Origin: Acanthopleuribacter pedis
Lineage (GTDB): Bacteria > Acidobacteriota > Holophagae > Acanthopleuribacterales > Acanthopleuribacteraceae
Assembly (NCBI RefSeq): GCF_017377855.1
Contig: NZ_JAFREP010000007.1
Span: forward strand, 62,001 to 126,000
Direction: 5' to 3'
DNA length: 64,000 bases
A program made the translations under genes and the position numbers. The notes under the pieces are model-generated. The model had not been told where the DNA came from, did not search any database, and saw nothing but the letters and a program-made list of their open reading frames with translations. Shown in pieces: positions 38,858 through 48,418 of the stretch. Positions within the stretch are counted from its first letter, which is position 1; each line of letters opens with the position of its first letter.

Positions 38858-41800
38858 ATGCGCAAGGAATTGGATGACCGCACCGCACAACTGTCTGGGG
38901 AAAAACGTCGATTGCTGGCGCTGCGCCTGCAGGGGCGAAGCGGTGACGCGGGCGCCGCGTTAGGCACAGCCGCCACCCCAGGCGAAACGGCCTCGGCCGA
39001 ACCACCGACGCACCCTGAGGCGCCCTTGTCGCCGCCGCAAAAGCGGTTGTGGTTCTTGGACCGTTTTGCCGGCGCTGGCGCCGCTTACCATGTGATGGCC
39101 GCTTGGCGCCTTGACGGCGTCGTCGACCCCGCCGCCTTGGACCGCGCCTTTTGCAAACTGATCGCCCGCCAAAGTGCCCTGCGCACCGGGTTTCCCTTCG
39201 TCGACGGCGAGCCACGCCAAGTCCTCGGGCCCGTGCCGAAACGGATTTTGCAAACCCGAGCCGCGACCGGAACCGCGTTGGGCGAATGGTGTCGTCAAGA
39301 ATTGAACCGCCCTTTTGATGTGGCCGCCGGTCCTTTGCTCCGCGTGACCCTGCTGCAAATCGAACCCTCACGATCCTTGCTGGTTCTTTGCGCCCATCAC
39401 CTTATTATTGACGGCTGGTCGGTCGCATTGCTGCATCGTGAGTTGGACCTGTTTTACCAGGGGCGTGGTCACGAATTACCGCCCTTGGTGGACGACTACT
39501 TGGCGATCAGCACCCGCTGGGACCATGCTTTGCGCGCCGGCGAACTGGATCGGCAGCGTGACTATTGGGTCGACCAACTTAAAGACGGCCCGACCCTGCA
39601 CAACCTGTCCTTGGATAAGCCGCGCCCGGCTCGGCCCGGCTACCGCGGGGCCCGTCATTGCTTCGACCTGGGCCGCACCCGGCGACGCGCCCTGCAGCAA
39701 CTGGCCGGCGCTCAGGCGGTTGGTATGTTCTCAGCCATGAACGCCGTCTTTGTGCTTTTGTTGCACAAGCTGAGTGGGCGGGACGATCTCGTCGTCGGCG
39801 TGCCCTTTGCCGGCCGTACCGAGCCCGCGCGCCAGCCGCTGATTGGTTTTTTTGTCAATACCTTGGCCCTGCGTTTCCAGCTCGACCGGGACACGCCTTT
39901 TTTAACCCTATTGCAGCAGGCGCGCGACCTGACCTTGGCCGGCTCTGAAAACGGCGAAATACCCTTTGATCAGGTCGTTGAAGCCGTGGCACCGCCGCGT
40001 GACGGCGCCGTCTCACCCCTGGTGCAAATCATGTTTGCTTACCAGACCGAGCCGGAGACCGCGACCAACTTAGGCGATATCCCAATGGCGCCCTTTGCTT
40101 TTGACGCCGACACCGCTCAGGTCGATCTGACCCTGACCGTTACCGAGACCACGCAAGGCGGGTGGGTCGCTGACTACGAATACAGCACCGACCTCTTTTG
40201 CCCGGCGACCATCGCCGCCATGGCCCGCCAACTAACCACCTTGCTGGATGCCTGTCTCGACCGGCCGACCGCGACGCTTGCCGCCCTGTCGCCGCTTGCA
40301 CCGTCGGAAATCCCCGTGCTCTGCCGTCCGCATCACCCGTTGCCGACCCCCAATGCGACCGAGGGGCTCCACGACCTCGTGTTTCAAGCCGCCAACCGGG
40401 ATCCCGACGCTGTCGCCGTCCACGACGCCGGTGTCTCGCTGACCTACCAAGAGCTATGCGAGCAGGCGCGGCGCGTGGCCCACGCCTTACGCGCCATGGG
40501 TGTCCGTGCCGATCACCTTGTCGGCGTCTATTTGCCAACGACCATCACCCGTGTGCCTGCCGTGCTCGGGATTCTGGCCGCCGGCGGTGCTTTTCTGCCC
40601 CTCGACAGCACCAATCCCAACGCGCGTTTGGCGGACATCCTCACTGACGCATGTCCACGTGTTGTCGTGGGTCGGGATCTTCCACCGCCGTTGGCCGCCA
40701 TGCTCGACCAAGCCGGAATCAGCCTGCTCGACCCCGACCGCCTTGGTCCTGATGGGGCCTGTTTCGAACCCCCGGCCACGCATCCCGAACAGGCCGCCTA
40801 TGTTATTTACACCTCGGGTTCGACTGGACGGCCCAAGGGCGTGGTGGTTCCCCATCGCGCCGCCGCCCATTACACCGCGGCCATGGTTCGGCGTTTTGGG
40901 ACCCGACCGGGTGATCGTTTGCCGCGTTTCGCCAACTTTGGCTTCGATGTTGCCGTCGAAGACATCTTTGTGACCTTGGCGGCGGGAGCGACCTTGGTTG
41001 GCACCGCCCACGAGGCCCTCGATATTCCTGCTTTGCCGGCGTGGACCGAGACCCAAAAAATCACCCTCCTCAGCTTGCCCACCGCCTTTTGGCGCGCCCT
41101 AACCGAGGCCTTCGTTGCCGGTTCGCTGCACTTACCCGCGAGCGTTAGGCTGGTGGTCATCGGCGGGGAAAGCCTGCCGCCCGCTGATTTGGCCAAATGG
41201 CGCCGACATCTTGGCGACCGTATCACCCTGATCAATGCCTACGGCCCCACCGAAACCACCGTTTCATCGGCGATGGCAACCGTCGCCGGACCAAATGCCT
41301 TGGCAACCGACCTGCTCGAAGGGCGAGCCGAGGTGCCGATCGGCCGCGCCGTCGCCGACAACCAATTGTTGGTCGTCGACCAACACCGAAACCCCGCGCC
41401 GCTAGGCGTACCTGGCGAATTATGGATTGGGGGGCCGACCGTGGCGCGCGGCTACCTGGGCGATCCGCGGCGCACCGCTGAAGCCTTTGTGCCGCATCCT
41501 TTGGCGACGAAACCGGGGGAAAGGTTTTACCGCACGGGTGATCGGGTGCGGCATTTGCCTTGTGGTGACCAGGTGGGCGCTTCCGCCGTCTACAGTTTTC
41601 AGGGTCGCATCGACCGTCAACTCAAGCTGCGTGGGTTCCGGGTCGAGCCGGGCGAAATCGAAGCCGCCCTTCAGCGTCAACCCGGGGTTGCCCACGCCGT
41701 CGTTTTGCCGGTGGGCGACACCGCATTGGCCGCGCACTGGGTCGCGAGTCCGCGGAGTACCGCAACTTCAGAAACGCTCAAAAAAGACGTGCGCGCCCAT

Positions 41801-42982
41801 TTACCCGCCTACATGGTGCCTCGGATTTGGCACCAGTGGCCCGCGCTGCCGATGCACAACGGCAAGTTGGATCGCAATGCCGTTCGTGCCGCTTCATTGC
41901 CGACCGGGCCCCATGCTGATCAACCGAGCCGAATACCACCGCGCAACATGCTTGAGTTTCAACTGCATCGGCTGTGGACAGCGCTGCTCGACCAAGGGGT
42001 GCTTGGCGTTACCGACGATTTCTTTGCGGCCGGGGGACATTCCTTGTTGGCCGTGCGTTTCATGACTCGCGTGCGGCAACAATGGGGTGCACACCTGTCG
42101 CTGGAAGACTTTTTGAAGAACCCAACCATTGCCGGTTGTGCCGCGGCGCTGCAGCAAGCCGGCACCAAACAAGCCTTTTCTTACCTGGTACCGCTCAAAA
42201 GCGAGGGGCGCCGGGCGCCGCTGTTTTGTGTCCATCCCCAGCGCGGCCAGGTGTTGAGTTACGCCGCTTTAGCGCGGTCTTTTGACAGCGATCATCCCTT
42301 TATCGCGGTGCAGGCGTCTGGTCCCGAGTGCGGTGAACCCGTCGCTGACTTGGAAAAGATGGCCTGTAGCTACTGGGAGGCTATCCAGGTGCATCACCCG
42401 GCCGGCCCCATCTTGTTGGCCGGCTGGTCGTTTGGGGGCGTCGTCGCCCACCACATCGCCGGTATCGCCGAGGCCGAGGGCCGTGAGGTCACCTTTCTGG
42501 GGTTGTTTGACAGCGAGGTACCGACGCAAGAGAGCCGTCGCGACAGCGACATCGATCTCCTCGTGCGCCTACTGGGCAAAAACGGTGAAGCATCGCGGCC
42601 GACCCTGGCAAACCTGACTCCTGAAGAACGGGTACCTTGGGCCGTCGCCCAAGGGTTGCAACATCCAGACCTCTCGGCCTTTGACGACCGCGCGGGTTTG
42701 GTGCGTTTGTTACAAACGCTGCTGGCCCACAACACGGCCTGGCAGCAGTACCGGCCGAAACCCATCATGGCCCCAATCGACTTCTACAAGGCCGGCGCCC
42801 CCGACGCCGACGACCGCGCCTGGCGCCCCCCAAACCCGGAGGCGGATTGGCGGGACCTAACCCGCTCGGGCCTGACTGTCCGCACCCTACCCTGCAGTCA
42901 CATGAACCTCATGCAGCCCCCATTCGTCCAACAACTGAGCCAAGCCGTCGCCGACCGACTCAGCGCATGCCCTGTCCTCTAA
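38858..42982 (+). CDS. NRPS termination module C-A-T-TE
   Basis: A 1374-residue synthetase that adds the last residue and releases the product. A short charged N-terminal helix (MRKELDDRTAQLSGEKRRLL, about 1-25) may be a docking element for the upstream KR-T protein. Then follow C (about 57-490, HHLIIDGWS), A (about 498-1010, [26 protein letters not shown]), T (AAGGHS, Ser1062) and a type I thioesterase (about 1105-1370, GWSFGG with Ser1191 and SHMNL with His1348). By eye the A pocket reads about DVESVGAVSK, which I cannot assign. ATG 38858 has AGGAA upstream, and the 37-base gap implies co-transcription with the upstream megasynthase. The TE may hydrolyse or cyclise; a Thr hydroxyl in residue one would allow a macrolactone. 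Confidence 0.95.
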   Translation: MRKELDDRTAQLSGEKRRLLALRLQGRSGDAGAALGTAATPGETASAEPPTHPEAPLSPPQKRLWFLDRFAGAGAAYHVMAAWRLDGVVDPAALDRAFCKLIARQSALRTGFPFVDGEPRQVLGPVPKRILQTRAATGTALGEWCRQELNRPFDVAAGPLLRVTLLQIEPSRSLLVLCAHHLIIDGWSVALLHRELDLFYQGRGHELPPLVDDYLAISTRWDHALRAGELDRQRDYWVDQLKDGPTLHNLSLDKPRPARPGYRGARHCFDLGRTRRRALQQLAGAQAVGMFSAMNAVFVLLLHKLSGRDDLVVGVPFAGRTEPARQPLIGFFVNTLALRFQLDRDTPFLTLLQQARDLTLAGSENGEIPFDQVVEAVAPPRDGAVSPLVQIMFAYQTEPETATNLGDIPMAPFAFDADTAQVDLTLTVTETTQGGWVADYEYSTDLFCPATIAAMARQLTTLLDACLDRPTATLAALSPLAPSEIPVLCRPHHPLPTPNATEGLHDLVFQAANRDPDAVAVHDAGVSLTYQELCEQARRVAHALRAMGVRADHLVGVYLPTTITRVPAVLGILAAGGAFLPLDSTNPNARLADILTDACPRVVVGRDLPPPLAAMLDQAGISLLDPDRLGPDGACFEPPATHPEQAAYVIYTSGSTGRPKGVVVPHRAAAHYTAAMVRRFGTRPGDRLPRFANFGFDVAVEDIFVTLAAGATLVGTAHEALDIPALPAWTETQKITLLSLPTAFWRALTEAFVAGSLHLPASVRLVVIGGESLPPADLAKWRRHLGDRITLINAYGPTETTVSSAMATVAGPNALATDLLEGRAEVPIGRAVADNQLLVVDQHRNPAPLGVPGELWIGGPTVARGYLGDPRRTAEAFVPHPLATKPGERFYRTGDRVRHLPCGDQVGASAVYSFQGRIDRQLKLRGFRVEPGEIEAALQRQPGVAHAVVLPVGDTALAAHWVASPRSTATSETLKKDVRAHLPAYMVPRIWHQWPALPMHNGKLDRNAVRAASLPTGPHADQPSRIPPRNMLEFQLHRLWTALLDQGVLGVTDDFFAAGGHSLLAVRFMTRVRQQWGAHLSLEDFLKNPTIAGCAAALQQAGTKQAFSYLVPLKSEGRRAPLFCVHPQRGQVLSYAALARSFDSDHPFIAVQASGPECGEPVADLEKMACSYWEAIQVHHPAGPILLAGWSFGGVVAHHIAGIAEAEGREVTFLGLFDSEVPTQESRRDSDIDLLVRLLGKNGEASRPTLANLTPEERVPWAVAQGLQHPDLSAFDDRAGLVRLLQTLLAHNTAWQQYRPKPIMAPIDFYKAGAPDADDRAWRPPNPEADWRDLTRSGLTVRTLPCSHMNLMQPPFVQQLSQAVADRLSACPVL

Positions 42983-43146
42983 CCACGCCGGCCGAAGGGT
43001 TTTCCGGCTTCCTGCCAGGAGTGCGTGGTCGTGTCGGCCCGAGTCCCCCTGAGCCCACCGAAAAAACACGGCAGATGAGAAACGCGGCTTTCGTTGTCAA
43101 AACAGGCGGCTCACCCAAACCAAGTCCCACCAAAGCCCCAAAGAAG

Positions 43147-43514
43147 GACACCCACCAAATACGGCCAAGGCCAAGAGTAGGACACCCATCAAAGGCCAAG
43201 CAAGAGTAGGACACCCACCTGGCCAAGAGTTAGGACACCCACCTGGCCAAGAGTAGGACACCCACCTGGCCAAGAGTAGGACACCCACCTGGCCAAGAGT
43301 TAGGACACCCACCAAAGGCCAAGAGTAGGACAGCCTCCGAAAACAGGCTCAAAAAAGGACACCCACCTAATTCCGATGGCTCAAAAAAGGACACCCACCT
43401 ATTTCCGATTGTTATATCGCCGGATCAAATGAAGAAAGTGGAAGTCCCAAACTGTGCGGGGAATTTGGTGGGTGTCCCGATTGCCTTAAATGGGTTCGAA
43501 ATAGGTGGGTACCT
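43147..43514. repeat. GGACACCCACC array R5
   Basis: About ten plus-orientation cores, mostly AGGACACCCACC with CTGGCCAAGAGT or AAAGGCCAAG linkers, and one altered to GGACAGCCTCC. Two reverse-orientation cores follow near 43470 and 43505. The array directly follows the NRPS operon and its linkers differ from those in R1 and R7. Confidence 0.9.
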
Positions 43515-43672
43515 CAAAATGACTTATTTGGAATAGCGCGGGGTTACTTAGGGCGGGGTAGGGGGCGCTGATTTTTGAAGTGGGTCTTTCATATGTCTGA
43601 GGGGGGATGAACGCGGCCTGGTGCCATGATTGGCGCGGAGTATGCTACACTACCGCGTTTCAAAGTTATGGG

Positions 43673-43868
43673 CCTAGCCCGCATTTCTCACACGGATTCG
43701 TCGCGAGAAGCTGAAAGCCTTGTGAGAACGAAGATTACGACTGAGAGACGGCACAGGCGTAGCAGCGCTACGGCGAAGGCGGCTCGATCGAGTAATGCGG
43801 AAGGCCGCCCCCTCGTAATCGCATGGGTTGCCCCGTAGCAGAATTCCTTGTGAGAAATGCGGGCTAGG
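43673..43868. repeat. MITE-like family 1 repeat, copy C (196 bp)
   Basis: CCTAGCCCGCATTTCTCACA at the left end pairs with its exact complement TGTGAGAAATGCGGGCTAGG at the right end, so the terminal inverted repeat includes CTAG. The interior carries a GCGTAGCAGCGCTACGGC hairpin and matches copy A at 9193-9402. The element ends 48 bases before the LptFG start. Confidence 0.9.
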
Positions 43869-43916
43869 TCCGAATTTTGGCGCCGTCCTCATCACGATCC
43901 CGATATTGGAACGCTT

Positions 43917-46295
43917 ATGCCTAAACAGTCGTTAACCCCCGCCGCGGTGTCGGAAAAGCACGAAAAACCGTGCCAGCCTCGAACAGGGCTTTTCCCGTTG
44001 TGGAGTCGTTTGGATAGCTATATTTTTGGTGAGATAAACCGCCCCTTTATGATGGCAATGTTGGTTTACAACGGCATTTTCTTCATTAAAACGCTTGCCG
44101 CTGTTGCTGAATTGAGTGGCGGTAAATTTGAGATACCTTATTCTTTGTTAATTTTGTTTTTTGTGTCAGAGATTCCTGAGTTTCTTTTTATTACCATAAC
44201 CATGTCATTTCTTTTTGCAGCTTTAGCGGGAATGGGACGGCTTAGCACGGATTCCGAGATACTTGCGCCTCAGGTTGTGGGTGTTAGTTTTTGGCGTTTG
44301 AGTCGACCTGTTTTTGTTTATGGCGGGTTGCTGACACTTTTTTTGTTAGTGATAGCGAACTGGATTGGTCCGATGTTAAACCGAGTATGGCTTAATGAGA
44401 GTCGGAACTTTAGCGAGATCGCCATGCCGAATATACAGCCAGGCGTTATTAACCCACTGGGTAAGAGTATGCTGTATGTTGATCGGGTTGAGGAAGATCG
44501 TTTGGCGGATCTGATTTTTGTAGATGTTTCGGAAGAAAAAGAAGAAATTTTAATAGCGGAGCATGCCTCTATTTATGAGAATCGCGATTTAGATTTATTT
44601 CGTGCGGTTAAGATTGATCTTCTAAAGGATCAAACGATGAAGACCTATGCGACCACGGAGATGACCTTGTCGTTACCGATGCCGGCGGCATTAGACGGCC
44701 TGGGGTTAAAAGGGGCGCCGCGTGATTTATTAGATACGCCGAGGCTTAAGCGGTATTTGGCGCAGCAAACTGATCCAAAACGGAAGCGGGATCTTGAGAT
44801 TGAACTTTATCAGCGTTTGTTTAACCCGTTGATATGTTTGGTTTTTGCCTTATATGCCGTCCCCTTGGGCGCCAAACACGCGCGAATCCGCAAGGGCAGT
44901 GGTTTTGGAACCAGCTTGGTCCTGATTGGTTTTTATTTTATTGTGTCCAAGATAGCGAGAGATGCTGCTTCTCAAGATAAGATTCACCTTTTGGTGGGGA
45001 TGGCCGGGCCGACGCTTGTGTTTCTCGCTGGTGGGGTGATCCTTCAGGTAGGAAAGAATCGCTGGTGGAGCCAGCCGTTGCGTCGTCTGCAAGATCGAAT
45101 TTTGTATGTGATGTATAAGCCAATTAATAAGTTATTCAATACATTAAAGAAAAAGAAGACGCAGGATGCGCCTCAAGGTGGTGCCGCGCAGACGTTTATC
45201 TTTCCAAGTCGCTTGGATATTTATGTGACGCGCAGCTTTTTGTCAATTTTTTTCTTGGTTCAGTGTTCTCTTCTGGTCTTAGCACTGTTGGTTGAGTACA
45301 CTCAAGTAGGAAAGTATGTGACGCGTAACCAAATTGCACCGGATGTGGTCTTACGGTATCTTGGCTTTAAGCTTCCGGAGATGTTAGACCTGACATTTTT
45401 TCTGTGTCTGCTGATTTCCACTTTGATTTTATTTGCCGTGATGTCTAAATATCAAGAAGTGACCGCGGTTCGTGCGGCGGGTGGTAGTTTGCAGCGTTTA
45501 TGTTTACCGCTTGTTTTTTGTGGTCTTGGTGCATCCATTTTTAATTTTTATATTTCTAATACATTTTTACCTTATGCGAACCGTCGTGCCACGGTGTTAC
45601 GCAATGAGATTCGACAAAAAAGTGAGTCAACCTTTAGCCAAGACGTTTGGTTAAAAACGGCTCCTGGCGAAATCGTTAATTTCCAGGTGTATGATCACCG
45701 TACCAAGCGTCTTTTGGGTGTACGCCGTTTTCGAATTGGTAAGGATCAACCTGCGATGGTGGAACGGACTGAATTACCGCAGGTCGTGTTTCGGAATAAT
45801 CAATGGAAGGCGGCCGTACCTGGCAAACGCTGGGCGTTCCATCGTGATTCACCGGATCAGGCTATGAAGCCAACCGTGAGCGCCATTGCTGAAAACGATC
45901 CTGTCAGCCTTAATATCAAACACGAGGACTTGATGCGAAAACGACGTAAGCCATCGGAATTCAGCCTTAAAGAGCTTCGTGGTTACATTCGGTATGTGCG
46001 TGAGTTGGGGTACGTAGAGCCGAGTTTTCAGACCGAACTCAATGTCAAGTTCGCGCAGCCGCTCGTTCCGCTGATCATGATGATGTTGGCCATGCCGCTT
46101 GGTTTTCAATTCGGTCGCCGCGGCACCTTCTTTGGGGTGGGGATTGGTTTGGTTGCCGGTCTGTTGTTTTTGGGGTTGTTTGAAGCGCTCCGACAAATGG
46201 GCGGTTCCGGGTTGGTCCATCCCATCGTCGCGGGTTGGTCCGTCGTTGTTCTGTTCGGCTTTTTCTCGCTCTACCGGTTCGTTAACTTAGAATGA
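43917..46295 (+). CDS. Fused LptF-LptG lipopolysaccharide export permease
   Basis: A 792-residue inner-membrane protein made of two tandem YjgP/YjgQ (LptF/LptG) permeases: half one about 15-400, half two about 430-792. Each half has an N-terminal TM pair, a large periplasmic beta-jellyroll-type region, and C-terminal TMs. In the first half SRLDSYIFGEINRPF and LYQRLFNPLICLVFALYAVPLG mark the ends; in the second, SRLDIYVTRSFLSIF and VKFAQPLVPLIMMMLAMPLGF. Normally LptF and LptG are separate proteins that form the LptB2FG ABC transporter with the ATPase LptB. ATG 43917 follows GGA; the frame extends back to 43857 inside a repeat element. The first two-thirds is visibly more AT-rich than the neighbours. 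Confidence 0.9.
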   Translation: MPKQSLTPAAVSEKHEKPCQPRTGLFPLWSRLDSYIFGEINRPFMMAMLVYNGIFFIKTLAAVAELSGGKFEIPYSLLILFFVSEIPEFLFITITMSFLFAALAGMGRLSTDSEILAPQVVGVSFWRLSRPVFVYGGLLTLFLLVIANWIGPMLNRVWLNESRNFSEIAMPNIQPGVINPLGKSMLYVDRVEEDRLADLIFVDVSEEKEEILIAEHASIYENRDLDLFRAVKIDLLKDQTMKTYATTEMTLSLPMPAALDGLGLKGAPRDLLDTPRLKRYLAQQTDPKRKRDLEIELYQRLFNPLICLVFALYAVPLGAKHARIRKGSGFGTSLVLIGFYFIVSKIARDAASQDKIHLLVGMAGPTLVFLAGGVILQVGKNRWWSQPLRRLQDRILYVMYKPINKLFNTLKKKKTQDAPQGGAAQTFIFPSRLDIYVTRSFLSIFFLVQCSLLVLALLVEYTQVGKYVTRNQIAPDVVLRYLGFKLPEMLDLTFFLCLLISTLILFAVMSKYQEVTAVRAAGGSLQRLCLPLVFCGLGASIFNFYISNTFLPYANRRATVLRNEIRQKSESTFSQDVWLKTAPGEIVNFQVYDHRTKRLLGVRRFRIGKDQPAMVERTELPQVVFRNNQWKAAVPGKRWAFHRDSPDQAMKPTVSAIAENDPVSLNIKHEDLMRKRRKPSEFSLKELRGYIRYVRELGYVEPSFQTELNVKFAQPLVPLIMMMLAMPLGFQFGRRGTFFGVGIGLVAGLLFLGLFEALRQMGGSGLVHPIVAGWSVVVLFGFFSLYRFVNLE

Positions 46296-46307
46296 CCACG
46301 GGTTCTA

Positions 46308-46481
46308 CCTAAAAGAAACGTTGAAGGACAGATTAAATATCTGGAAAAAAATGGCTTGTGGAGTTGGTCGGGAGGCGCGTACGACCGAACCCATTGAGTG
46401 CGGTGAACATTTTTACAGACCATTGGAGCCATAGGTTTCGCCAAAATCACCGCGAGTTATCGCGCTGGAACGGTTCTAAGG
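46308..46481 (-). repeat. MITE-like family 2 repeat, inverse copy (about 174 bp)
   Basis: This aligns in reverse orientation with 13059-13219. It runs from CCTAAAAGAA through TATCTGGAAAAAAATGG, GTGCGGTGAACATTTTTACAG and GCCAAAATCACCGCGAG to TTCTAAGG. It fills the gap between the lptFG stop and the 3' end of the opposing secreted-protein gene, whose TAG stop lies in the element's terminal CTAAGG. Confidence 0.82.
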
Positions 46482-48299
46482 TGTGGCGCAAAGGCCGGCT
46501 CGTTCTGCGACGAGGGTTGTCACTTTTACACTTGGCCATTGGGGGAGTAGGGCCGACCACTGGTTTTGTGGTTTACAGGAGGGCAATAACACCGGAATCG
46601 TGTTCCAGCTTGTTTCGCCCGTTTCCAAATAAGTAACTTGCCCATTGCCTAATTCGGGAGCCAGCGCGATATCAAAGCTGAAGCTGATGAGGCGGCCCCA
46701 ATCAAGCCCGGTCTCGGTTGGGGCGGTCCAGGTAATGCCCATTTCATTTTGGGATACTTGCCAATCATTGGCTGCCTCCGTGTCTCCGTCAAGAAAGAGG
46801 AGATTGCTCATTTCAAAGCCCGGTGGGATAGGAATGTGAAGTGTGTTGAGTTGACGGTCGAAATCGTGGTTGAAGAGGCTGTAATGGTAGCGGGTGGCGG
46901 TGTCAAGCGATTCGGTGCGCGAAGCAATACTGTAGCGCCCTTCGCCGGTATCGATGACCTGGTGCGTCTCATCGGCGCTTGGTTCTAGAGGGTCGACCCA
47001 CATGTCTAAAACAGAGCCGGTCATTTGTGAGCTGATCAGGGTAAAGCTCCAAATCGCGCCGTTGAGGTTGGGTCGTACCTCTCGATAACCCATGTTGTTG
47101 AATAAGTTGATGTCCTCGCCCACGACATACCAGGCGTCGACAAAATAACGTGCATTTTCGGTGGAGAGTTCGGCGACGTCGACAACGAGTCGATGGTCGA
47201 AGGCGTCATGATCGCCGGCGAAATGGTCGCGGCGATTGTCAACCGGCTCCCCGTCAAAGTGGGAGCCGAGGCTGTCCCAATCGCCCGTGAAGGCGTGGAC
47301 TTCGTCGCGTGGCGCCAGGTGGAAGAAATCGCCGTTGGTGGAGGCCGCGTACAAGTCGGTGCAGCCCGCGAAAAGGATTTGGTCCCCAGGGCAATCGCAA
47401 CCGGAGTTGATAGCGAAAAAGGCGTGTTTGACATCGGAGCTTCCGATTTGTTCGATGCGGCCTTCGTGCATGCGGTACATATTCATGACGAGGTAGGGGT
47501 GTTCGCCCACGGTGCCGTCGGGTTCGATGGCGCGGAACCAGGGAACGTCCGCTTCACCGACATTGCGTAACTCCGCGCTCGGCGCCAAGGCGACACGTTC
47601 CGTATTGGCGACCAGCTGGCCCACGAAGTTGATGTTGGTGAGCTCGATATCGATGGCGCCTTCGTAATCGGGTGTACACATCTTCAAGTGTTTATATAGG
47701 GAGTCGGGGACGCGTACCGCGAGTTCGACCTCTGCAATCCCCACGTGGTAGCCCGCCAGGGTTGGGTGGCCGATTCTTTTGGCCAGCGCGGGCCCCAGGC
47801 CCAAGTCCATATGGCGCATTTCCAATTTTGCGCGACCCAGCATGAGTTCTGCATGGGGAAATTGCATGGTGAACCAAATCTCATCCTGTGCGTCCCGCAG
47901 GCTAAAAACCACCGTGCCGGGTTCGGGTACGAGGCGAAACCCTGTCAAATCGATGGTTTCGTTTTGGAATGAAAGGACAAAACCTCCCTCGTGGGTGAAT
48001 GCCGGACCGATCCCGTCGAAATGTTCGAAGTCACCGCCTTGTGCCACAAACTGGAAGGGTTGGGCGGCAGTGCCGCGATAACCGGTGAAGCCGGGATAGA
48101 AACGGCGTGGGTTGGCACTGGGTTCCTGGGCGATGATGGCGAGGCCGCTTTTTTCGAGGAAATCGGGGTAAAGGTGAATCGAAGTGGTGATTTCAGAGAC
48201 CTCAAAGACATCCTCGACAGGAGCTGCTGCAAGGTAAGCAGGGAAAATAAAGATACAGATCGGAAACAGAGTGCGTAAGGACTTGCAGAATACGGACAT
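46476..48299 (-). CDS. Secreted protein of unknown function (607 aa)
   Basis: An exported protein: the N-terminal signal peptide (LFPICIFIFPAYLAAA) ends at about residue 26. The mature part is beta-rich and has no family I can name. A cysteine-rich patch, AINSGCDCPGDQILFAGCTD (about 300-320), may hold disulfides or a metal. A later DHFAGDHDAFDHRLVVDV segment is rich in His and Asp. ATG 48299 has a strong AAGGAG 6 bases upstream. The last codons, including the stop, run into the family-2 repeat at 46308-46481, so the original C-terminus may differ. No neighbouring gene suggests a role. Confidence 0.8.
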   Translation of the reverse strand: MSVFCKSLRTLFPICIFIFPAYLAAAPVEDVFEVSEITTSIHLYPDFLEKSGLAIIAQEPSANPRRFYPGFTGYRGTAAQPFQFVAQGGDFEHFDGIGPAFTHEGGFVLSFQNETIDLTGFRLVPEPGTVVFSLRDAQDEIWFTMQFPHAELMLGRAKLEMRHMDLGLGPALAKRIGHPTLAGYHVGIAEVELAVRVPDSLYKHLKMCTPDYEGAIDIELTNINFVGQLVANTERVALAPSAELRNVGEADVPWFRAIEPDGTVGEHPYLVMNMYRMHEGRIEQIGSSDVKHAFFAINSGCDCPGDQILFAGCTDLYAASTNGDFFHLAPRDEVHAFTGDWDSLGSHFDGEPVDNRRDHFAGDHDAFDHRLVVDVAELSTENARYFVDAWYVVGEDINLFNNMGYREVRPNLNGAIWSFTLISSQMTGSVLDMWVDPLEPSADETHQVIDTGEGRYSIASRTESLDTATRYHYSLFNHDFDRQLNTLHIPIPPGFEMSNLLFLDGDTEAANDWQVSQNEMGITWTAPTETGLDWGRLISFSFDIALAPELGNGQVTYLETGETSWNTIPVLLPSCKPQNQWSALLPQWPSVKVTTLVAERAGLCATP

Positions 48300-48418
48300 G
48301 ACAGCTCCTTAGGTCCCGTAAAGGACGTTGGGTAAACGAATAGGGTGGCCCTATTTGTACCATAAACGTCGCGGGGGAGGTTCGCATGCCACCGGAAACC
48401 AGATGCCGCCAAAGAAAA

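Noticed and set aside
42983..43146. Terminator after the NRPS operon
   Set aside because: Only a weak GCCGG/CCGGC pairing is visible, not enough to call.
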